Shown: positions 26,355-33,300 of the stretch, one piece after another
Layout of the letters: each line of letters starts with the position of its first letter
Position numbering within the stretch: the first letter of the stretch is position 1
From: an uncultured Akkermansia sp.
Lineage (GTDB): Bacteria; Verrucomicrobiota; Verrucomicrobiia; Verrucomicrobiales; Akkermansiaceae
DNA: 38,959 nucleotides
Direction of reading: 5' to 3'
Assembly (NCBI GenBank): GCA_947601655.1
Contig: CANQGG010000015.1
Location: 1 to 38,959, forward strand
Program-made: the position numbers and the translations under genes
Notes under the pieces: generated by a model
The model's database searches: none
Told to the model about the DNA's origin: nothing
What the model saw: only the letters and a program-made list of their open reading frames with translations

Positions 26355-27176
26355 TCAGCGTGAGCCTTGTATGGGCGCAGGATTCAACTGTTGTTCGGCA
26401 AAGGGATCAAAGGTACTCTCATCCGTCACGATCGAGACACGACATCCCTTACCCAGAAGAAGAGCGAGCTCATTGAGATCGCGAGCCTGCATTTCAATAC
26501 TGGGAGCAGTCCGCGAGGGAGAGAAGGAAGGCGGACGAAGCAGTATGCCATTTGCAAGATGCAATACTTTGTTACTGCTTGCAAAAAGGGCTGAGGAGTG
26601 TGGGATGCGTGCACCTCGAAGTTCCCCTTCTATAGATTGCACGCTTGTTTCACTGTTCTTTGAGGATGCGTCAAAATGCGAGGGCACCATATCGTATACT
26701 GCAACAAGGGAGCGTCCATCCCACATGGAAATTTCGTGGGCTGTGAGATGAATCTCTACGCGAAGATCCACAGGCGCGACGCGTAGGTGCTGACCAATGC
26801 GGAGGTTGGAGGGATTAAGTAAACCGTTCATGAGCATGATAAGCTCGGCTGAACTATGATAAGCCGTTGCAACTCGTTCAATATTTTCCCCTCGTCGCAC
26901 TGTATGGGTGCGGGCGCGGGGATGACGCGGAGTGAGGTAGAGTCGGATTCGAATGGCGCTGACAAGATGACGGGCTTCGCGGCCTGCAAATCCCTGCTTA
27001 TTGATAAAGGGACGAAGGAGGACGAGCGCTTCATCCGTATTGCCCTCACTGATGAGTCGACGAGCCTGCTGGAGTTCGTCCGGACGGCGTGGCCAGAGGC
27101 TATAATTGTCCTGTGCCGCGGCGGGAAAAAGGCTACAGCAAACCGCGACGCTTAAAATCAAATAGATTAATTTCAT
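26355..27176 (-). CDS. LysM protein with degenerate L,D-transpeptidase (YkuD-like) domain
   Basis: The 273-residue protein starts with a signal peptide (about 1-21, ending AAAQ) and a short helical, TPR-like segment (about 31-80, LISEGNTDEALVLLRPF). A LysM peptidoglycan-binding domain follows (91-134, HTVRRGENIERVA...NLRIGQHLRV). Residues 138-250 resemble a YkuD fold (VDLRVEIHLTAHEISMWDGRSLVAVYDMV; the end GKGCRVSIV), yet the catalytic SHGCIR-type motif is missing and reads SIEMQARD at the matching place. It is probably a catalytically dead, wall-binding protein. ATG at 27176 gives a clean signal peptide; the frame is open to 27230. It overlaps the upstream gene by 44 bp, so translation is probably coupled. 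Confidence 0.72.
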   Translation of the reverse strand: MKLIYLILSVAVCCSLFPAAAQDNYSLWPRRPDELQQARRLISEGNTDEALVLLRPFINKQGFAGREARHLVSAIRIRLYLTPRHPRARTHTVRRGENIERVATAYHSSAELIMLMNGLLNPSNLRIGQHLRVAPVDLRVEIHLTAHEISMWDGRSLVAVYDMVPSHFDASSKNSETSVQSIEGELRGARIPHSSALFASSNKVLHLANGILLRPPSFSPSRTAPSIEMQARDLNELALLLGKGCRVSIVTDESTFDPFAEQQLNPAPIQGSR

Positions 27177-27663
27177 GGGACTGCTGAACCATTTCAAGCA
27201 TAAAGTAGAGTAGGGAAACCTCCCATGCATCGTCTACGCACTCAATGACGGTGCGGAAGAGGTCTCCGGATGTTTCTGCATCGCGTACGATACGGTCTGC
27301 CACTTCGCGAACATCCTCATGCAACAGTTCCTCTTCAACTTCCGATCGGCTGAATTGAAATCCGTACTGCACGAGAGCTTGGAGGGGAGCACCGTGCTCG
27401 CGCATCCATTCGAACATCCTTGCAGCTACAGGACTGAATCCCTCGGTTTCGATCCCTCGCATTGAAGATGGCTTAAGGATGCGGGGGCGACCAGCTTCCA
27501 CCCATCCGCTGCGTATGCGAGACTCCCCGACAGAATCCATCGGCTCGCTTACGAGACGAAAGGAAAAGCGAGTCTCTCCGAAGGACTCAATACGTCTGTA
27601 CGGCGCATACAGGACACGCGTATGGCGCATGGCATACTCGAAATTGGTGGAGTTCACAGGCAA
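27133..27663 (-). CDS. Conserved-looking protein of unknown function
   Basis: I do not recognise a domain in this 176-residue protein. It has no signal peptide or membrane segment and is rich in arginine and glutamate. The N-terminal half is beta-like (RHTRVLYAPYRRIESFGETRFSFRLVSE) and the C-terminal half helical and acidic (SEVEEELLHEDVREVADRIV). The start is uncertain: TTG at 27663, GTG at 27657 or ATG at 27630. It overlaps the LysM gene start by 44 bp, so the two are probably made together. It lies downstream of acpP beyond a terminator-like hairpin. Confidence 0.7.
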   Translation of the reverse strand: MPVNSTNFEYAMRHTRVLYAPYRRIESFGETRFSFRLVSEPMDSVGESRIRSGWVEAGRPRILKPSSMRGIETEGFSPVAARMFEWMREHGAPLQALVQYGFQFSRSEVEEELLHEDVREVADRIVRDAETSGDLFRTVIECVDDAWEVSLLYFMLEMVQQSHEINLFDFKRRGLL

Positions 27664-27709
27664 TGTAGGATTGTGGGGCGAAAGATTTTGCTGAAATGTG
27701 GTGTCTTTT

Positions 27710-27750
27710 AACGAAATGGGCGGTTCCGTCCGCAGTGGAGGAAACCGCCC
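27710..27750 (-). terminator. Terminator of acpP
   Basis: On the minus strand, GGGCGGTT (27743-27750) and AACCGCCC (27718-27725) form a strong stem followed by ATTTCGTT. It lies 24 nt after the acpP stop. The T-run is interrupted, so it may be leaky. Confidence 0.75.
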
Positions 27751-27774
27751 GAAAGTTCAATAAATTGGGAGAGA

Positions 27775-28014
27775 TCAGGCTTTGTGCTCCTTGATATAGG
27801 CCACAACGTCCGCCACAGACTTGAGCTTCTCGGCGTCCTCATCAGGCACCTCCACGGAAAACTTTTCCTCAAAGGTCATGACAAGCTCCACGGTGTCGAG
27901 AGAGTCTGCGCCGAGATCGTCGATGAACTTGGCATCAGGGGTCACCTTTTCACGGTCAACGCCGAGTTGTTCAACGATGACATCAATTACCTGGGATTCA
28001 ATGTTGTCGGACAT
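27775..28014 (-). CDS. acpP: Acyl carrier protein
   Basis: This acidic 79-residue protein carries growing acyl chains in fatty acid synthesis. It has the phosphopantetheine attachment motif [10 protein letters not shown], with the serine at about residue 38, and the usual helix pattern from [27 protein letters not shown] to the end. Length and charge are typical. It has its own strong promoter and terminator. No fab genes are beside it, which is unusual compared with the fabD-fabG-acpP-fabF order common in many bacteria. Confidence 0.97.
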   Translation of the reverse strand: MSDNIESQVIDVIVEQLGVDREKVTPDAKFIDDLGADSLDTVELVMTFEEKFSVEVPDEDAEKLKSVADVVAYIKEHKA

Positions 28015-28047
28015 GATTTTAGTATGTGAGACTAATTAGGTGCCCCC

Positions 28048-28076
28048 ATTCTATTCCAAAAATCTCCGAAAAGCAA
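28048..28076 (-). promoter_or_regulatory. acpP promoter
   Basis: On the minus strand, TTGCTT (28071-28076), a 17-nt spacer and TAGAAT (28048-28053), giving a leader of about 27 nt to the ATG at 28014. Confidence 0.65.
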
Positions 28077-28112
28077 TCTTTATTTGCAATGAAAAGAGGG
28101 AAAAGGAAAAAA

Positions 28113-28871
28113 TCAGAGGATTAATCTTAACATTCCTTTGAAAGTAAGTAAATTGTCAATTTCAATGGAGGGAAAGGGCAATGAAGCGCAAAGGGGAGCA
28201 TCACCGCCAGTGAGGACAATGGCAGGTGGGGAGCCGAACAGCTCACCGAAATCCCGTAGGATTCCTTCAGTCATGCCACGGAAGCCATGGACGCATCCGG
28301 CGAGGATTGCTTCTCGAGTGTTAGTCGCCATGAGGGGTTGGAGCGATGCCGGGAGCGAATTGGGTAGTGGAATGGAGGGGAGTTGCGCCGTGGTAGATGA
28401 AAGAGCTGAGGCGAATGCCTGCAGTCCGGGCGTTATCGCTCCGCCGATGAGGGCTGGCGAGCCATCTCGTAGATCTATCGCATCGAAAGTGCAGGCAGTG
28501 CCAAGATCTGCCGCGATACAAGGAAGGTGTGTGTGTGCGGCAACGGCAGCTGCATTAGCAAGGCGATCGGCTCCCAACGTTTCCGGGTGCGGGTAGTAGC
28601 GTAGTAGTTGCTTGCCGAGGGAAGTGGGAAAGCTTGCAGATATTTCAAAGGAGGGACAGCTGAGAGCTGCTCGGAGAATCTTTACCGCATCGGGTACTAC
28701 TGAGCAGATCACTGCTGCATCATACTCCCAGCCTCGTAGCAAATCTTGTACCGCAGACGGGGAAAGGGAAGAGGTAGGCAGGCTGCGCACATCGCCACAG
28801 AGTTTGGCACCGTCCGCACGAATAAATTTTGTGCGCGTGTTGGAATTATCGATGAGCAGTCTCGTTGTCAT
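28113..28871 (-). CDS. coaX: Type III pantothenate kinase
   Basis: CoaX phosphorylates pantothenate in the first step of CoA synthesis and, unlike type I kinases, is not inhibited by CoA. The 252-residue protein has the ASKHA-fold landmarks: LLIDNSNTRTKF at the N-terminus (Asp8), YPHPETLGADRLANAAAV (about 92-109), AADLGTACTFDAI (about 119-131) and GGAITPGLQAFASAL. It overlaps the upstream glycosyltransferase by 4 bp (ATGA), so the two form an operon. Confidence 0.94.
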   Translation of the reverse strand: MTTRLLIDNSNTRTKFIRADGAKLCGDVRSLPTSSLSPSAVQDLLRGWEYDAAVICSVVPDAVKILRAALSCPSFEISASFPTSLGKQLLRYYPHPETLGADRLANAAAVAAHTHLPCIAADLGTACTFDAIDLRDGSPALIGGAITPGLQAFASALSSTTAQLPSIPLPNSLPASLQPLMATNTREAILAGCVHGFRGMTEGILRDFGELFGSPPAIVLTGGDAPLCASLPFPSIEIDNLLTFKGMLRLIL

Positions 28872-30013
28872 AGAACATCAGTATGGCAGGAAGGGAAGAA
28901 GCGTGAAAGCAGGACATCGACTGTGCTGGTTGCACCGCCACCCCGTGCTGCAGCTTGCATGGCTCGCCGCATGCGCGAGAGTCCTGCCGCGCCGTGTTCC
29001 ATCAGCCGGTGCATGGTGAAGAGAAGCTCTTCAGTACTGCTGATAAGCATTCCAGCGCCGTCTTCCAAGAGAAGACGCAGATTCCCTTCTTCCTGACCGG
29101 GAAGCGCGTAGTTGATGAGCATTGGAGTAAGGGTGGAGTAGGCCTCAAAAACGGTAGAAGCCCCGGCTTTGCCGATGTAAAGATGAGCACTTCGGAGAGG
29201 GATAGCGGGGTCGGAGCCATCAGTCCCGTAAAAACGGAGGGAAGATGTCGGGATGTCCGGGATTTCCTTTGCAAGCATTCGGCGCAGGTGTGATTCGCGT
29301 TCTTCTGCCAGCACTGTGATACGGCAGCGGGGGTAGGCATCTAGCAGAGCAACCAAGTCGTCGCGCACCCTCGAGAGTGGGGCATGCGCTCCATACATGA
29401 TGTGCAGGCCATCGCCATCCGGAGCCGGGACGGGAAGGTGCGGGCAGGGGAAGAATGCTGCGCGTACGGGAAACCCCGATGCAACGATTCGAGTGGGGGA
29501 AATGGAAAAACGCCGGGCGAGTGTGGCGCGGCCAGTGGATTCTGGTAGGCAGATGAGCGGCGCCTGAGATTGAACCCAGGCGCTGTTCACGTTAATTGCA
29601 TCAGTAACGACGACGGCGTAGGGAGTTTTGAACCATCCCTCCTGAGTGAAGGCATCCAGCATGTAGGCGTATAGGGGGTAGGTGCAGACAATAAGTCGGG
29701 GTGAGGAAGCCTGCAAGCGTCGTCGCAGAAATTTCATGCTGTGCGAAATACCAGGCAAATGTAGCAGGTGAGCCCAATTCGCCGAGTCAATTTGCGCGTA
29801 GGCAAGTCCCCAGAGCCATGGCAGACGCCGAACGCAGGCGCGATAGAAGATTTGCGTGAGACTGAAGAGAGAAGGACACGCCTCTGCGCAGACATCCAGA
29901 ACATCCGCCGTCCAACCGCGACGTTGCATTTCCTCAGACAGCGCATGGGCGGCAGAATGATGACCGCGACCGTATCCGATACTCAGCAGGAGGACTTTTT
30001 GCTCGTTGACCAT
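28868..30013 (-). CDS. MGDG synthase/GT28-type glycosyltransferase
   Basis: The 381-residue enzyme has the N-terminal MGDG-synthase-like domain (LLLSIGYGRGHHSAAHALSEEMQRRGW at about 8-34) and a C-terminal GT-B nucleotide-sugar domain (about 195-370, with SAHLYIGKAGASTVFEAYSTLTPMLI). Family members move a sugar from a UDP-sugar to diacylglycerol or related lipids at the cytoplasmic face of the membrane. It probably makes a glycolipid, but the sugar and acceptor are not known from sequence. It lies 63 nt downstream of tRNA-Gly on the same strand with no clear promoter or terminator between, and it overlaps coaX. Confidence 0.87.
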   Translation of the reverse strand: MVNEQKVLLLSIGYGRGHHSAAHALSEEMQRRGWTADVLDVCAEACPSLFSLTQIFYRACVRRLPWLWGLAYAQIDSANWAHLLHLPGISHSMKFLRRRLQASSPRLIVCTYPLYAYMLDAFTQEGWFKTPYAVVVTDAINVNSAWVQSQAPLICLPESTGRATLARRFSISPTRIVASGFPVRAAFFPCPHLPVPAPDGDGLHIMYGAHAPLSRVRDDLVALLDAYPRCRITVLAEERESHLRRMLAKEIPDIPTSSLRFYGTDGSDPAIPLRSAHLYIGKAGASTVFEAYSTLTPMLINYALPGQEEGNLRLLLEDGAGMLISSTEELLFTMHRLMEHGAAGLSRMRRAMQAAARGGGATSTVDVLLSRFFPSCHTDVL

Positions 30014-30076
30014 GGCATTTGCGGGGCGGTCCGAGTGGAGGGAATCTCCCGGTCGAGGCAGTGATAAAGGACAAAA

Positions 30077-30146
30077 GCGGGTAGCGGGAATCGAACCCGC
30101 ATAATCAGCTTGGAAGGCTGGAGCTTTACCATTAAGCTATACCCGC
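30077..30146 (-). tRNA. tRNA-Gly (anticodon TCC)
   Basis: The reverse complement folds as a 70-nt cloverleaf. The acceptor stem GCGGGTA pairs with TACCCGC, the D arm is GCTTAATGGTAAAGC, the anticodon loop CTTCCAA gives TCC, and the T arm is GCGGGTTCGATTCCCGC. The anticodon reads GGA and, by wobble, other glycine codons. CCA is not encoded. One C-A mismatch may lie at the anticodon stem end, depending on alignment. Confidence 0.95.
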
Positions 30147-30160
30147 GATGAACGAGAAGC

Positions 30161-30188
30161 ATCATATCATACTTAGACAGTTTGACAA
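30161..30188 (-). promoter_or_regulatory. tRNA-Gly promoter
   Basis: On the minus strand, TTGTCA (30183-30188), a 16-nt spacer and TATGAT (30161-30166), ending 14 nt before the tRNA. It may also feed the glycosyltransferase and coaX downstream. Confidence 0.65.
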
Positions 30189-30265
30189 GTCCTTTTTGGA
30201 GAAAAATTAGAGAGTATACGTTTAACATTGCACTCCACATTGCTCCAGGAAAAAGCGAATACAGT

Positions 30266-30294
30266 TTGCAAAGGCCTGGGTGAAGGGGTAGAAT
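30266..30294 (+). promoter_or_regulatory. uvrA promoter, leaderless geometry
   Basis: TTGCAA (30266-30271), a 17-nt spacer and TAGAAT (30289-30294), then AGGGGC and the ATG at 30301. The predicted transcription start is the A of ATG. No LexA-type operator is evident. Confidence 0.65.
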
Positions 30295-30300
30295 AGGGGC

Positions 30301-33300
30301 ATGGATGAGCATGCGGCTGATTTTATACGAATCCGCGGGGCGGCAGAGCATAATCTCAAACGGGTAGATGTGGATATTCCTCTGGGAAAATTGACAGTGG
30401 TAACCGGTCCGAGTGGCAGCGGTAAGACTTCGCTGGCAATCAGTACACTGTATGCAGAGGGGCAGCGACGTTATATGGAGACCTTTTCCCCGTATGTGCG
30501 GCAGTTCATGGACCGCATGGACAAGCCGGCGGTGGAGAGCGTGGATCATGTGCCGCCCGCTATTGCTCTTGGACAGCGTAACTCTGTGAAGAATTCACGT
30601 TCTACAGTGGGCACCATGACTGGAATCAATGAGTACCTCAAACTCGTGTTCTCCCGCCTCGCGGAAGGTAGGGATGAGCATGGGAGAGTAGTGCGACCGA
30701 CGACGCCTGCCGGGGTGGCTGAAGAGCTGTTGCGAGAGCACGACGGGAGTGAGGCGCTGGTATGTTTTGGAATCGAACCTGTGGGCACGTTTGACGAGAT
30801 GCGTGAAGCGTTGATGGGGCAGGGATTTTTGCGCGTGCTTGTGAAGGGAAAGGTGCTACGATTGGAGGAGGCGGAGAAACGCGCACTCGGCATGAAGAAA
30901 TGGGTGGTAGTGCAGGATCGTCTCCGTATACGTCCGGAGAGTAAACATCGCCTCATTGAGGCGGCGGAAAATGCTTTCCAACACGGACAAAATATAACGC
31001 TCATCAGCTTAAAAGCAGGGGATGGCACGTGGGGCAAACCTGTTGAGTACCGCAGTGATTGGTACCCGCTTCTCGAGCCGCAGCCGGGGCTATTCAGCGG
31101 GAATTCACCGCTCGGAGCGTGTCCGGCCTGCAAAGGGTACGGGCGTGCCATTTCGTACGACTACAACAAGGGAATCGAGCCCGAACTGAGCCTGCGCGAT
31201 GGAGCTTTGAAAATGCTCTCCTCTCCCACGCTCTCAGCATGCTATAAGGATTTGTTGCGTGTGAACCGCAAGGAAAAGGCAGTCAGACTCGATGTGCCGT
31301 GGAAGAAACTCACGAAAAAAGAACGGGATTGGGTTCTGTATGGTAATTGCGGAGATATGGATGTGTGGCAGGCGTACGACAACGGTTATTGGTACGGTTA
31401 TAAAGGCATTTTTGAGGACATGGAGAAGCATGCACACAAGCTTTCCGTGCGCGTGTTTCTCTCCTACTACCGTGTGTACAGCGTTTGCCCGGAGTGCGGA
31501 GGCGGGCGTTTGCGACCGGAGGCATTGGCGTTTACCCTTGGGAAACTCACCGTGCCGCAGGTCCAGAGCTTGCCGATGGATGAGATGTTACAGTGGGTGG
31601 ATGCGTACGTGTTGCCAGCGGTGGGTGAAGATCGTTCCCTGGCACAGGCGGCGCGCGAGCTTCGCAGTCGCGTGGCTTACCTCTGCGAGGTCGGGCTTCC
31701 GTACCTGAGCGCCTCGCGACTCACTCGTTCGCTTTCAGGGGGAGAGGTGGAGCGCGTGAGTCTTACCGCCTGTCTTGGGGCGGCGCTTACTGAAACTCTT
31801 TTTGTGCTGGATGAACCTACTGTGGGTCTCCATTCACGCGATACGGCGAGACTTATCACTTCCATGCGACGGCTTGCTGATCGTGGCAACACACTGGTTG
31901 TCGTGGAGCATGAAGAGGCGGTGATGCGCGCGGCAGATTACTTGGTAGATCTCGGACCCGGCAGTGGCAGCGCAGGTGGTGAGCTGGTGTACGCTGGGGC
32001 GCCTGCGGGCATCGAAAAGGACAAGGATTCTCTCACCGGTCAATACCTTAGCGGTTCTCGCAGTATCCCTATTCCGAAACGTCGTCGCAAACCTAAAAAC
32101 TGGATACGTATTCGCGGAGCCGAGTGCCACAATCTTCATGGGTTGGATGTTGATTTGCCGCTCGGGGTGTATGCCTGCCTTACAGGGGTGTCCGGCAGCG
32201 GCAAGAGTACCCTGGCTTGTCAGGTTCTCTACGGCACGCTGCACCCGGAGAGCCTTGATGACGAGGAGAAAGTGCATGTAAAATCCCTGAAGGGACAGGG
32301 GAAACTTCAGGATGTGGTGTTGGTGGATCAGAGTCCTATCGTGCGTACGCCGCGTTCCTCACCCGCGCTTTACATGAAGTTTTTCGAGGATATTCGAGCT
32401 CTTTTTGTGCAGGAACCTGCAGCCATGGCGCGCGGACTTAAGCCAGGCTATTTTTCCTTCAACAGCGGGGAAGGGCGCTGCTCGCGCTGTGCCGGACTTG
32501 GTATGGAAAAAGTGGAGATGCAATTTCTCTCAGATATTTTTGTGCCATGCGCCCTCTGCCACGGCACGCGGTACACACAGCAGGCGCTCAGCATCACCCA
32601 TCGAGGATTGAATATGGCGCAGGTGCTGGCAATGGATGTGAAAAGTGCATTGAGCTTTTTTGGAGAAGAGCAGAGTGCATCGGCGCGGCGCATTGTTGAA
32701 GGTCTCTCTCTGTTGCAGGAGGTCGGACTGGGGCACCTCGCGCTCGGGCAACCGTTGCACACTCTTTCCGGTGGCGAGAATCAGCGGCTCAAACTGGCAC
32801 GAATCCTTTCCGAAACATCCTCTGCCGACAAGGCTGGGAAGGGGAATCTCCTGATCCTTGATGAACCTGGAACAGGGCTGCATTTTGCAGATTTGGAGGT
32901 GCTGCTGCGCGTGTTCTCACGTCTGGTGGATCAAGGGCATTCTTTGCTGGTCATCGAGCACAACCTTGAACTGATTAAATGCGCGGATTATGTGATTGAT
33001 CTCGGCCCGGAAGGAGGGAAGGACGGTGGCGCTATTGTGGCTTCCGGAACGCCTGAGCAGTTAGTTGCTTCCGGCAAGGGATACACCGCTGCTTATCTTG
33101 CCCCTCTTCTTGGGAAGAAAATTCGTAGAGATAAAAGCGCAATGGAGCTCCGAAGGAGTGAGCCAAACAAGGCTACGCATGCGATTTGTCTGCGTGGTGC
33201 ACGGCATCATTTGCTCAAGAACATAGATGTGGACATCCGACTGCATGAGATGACCGTGGTGACCGGACTTTCCGGCAGTGGAAAGAGTACGCTGGCATTT

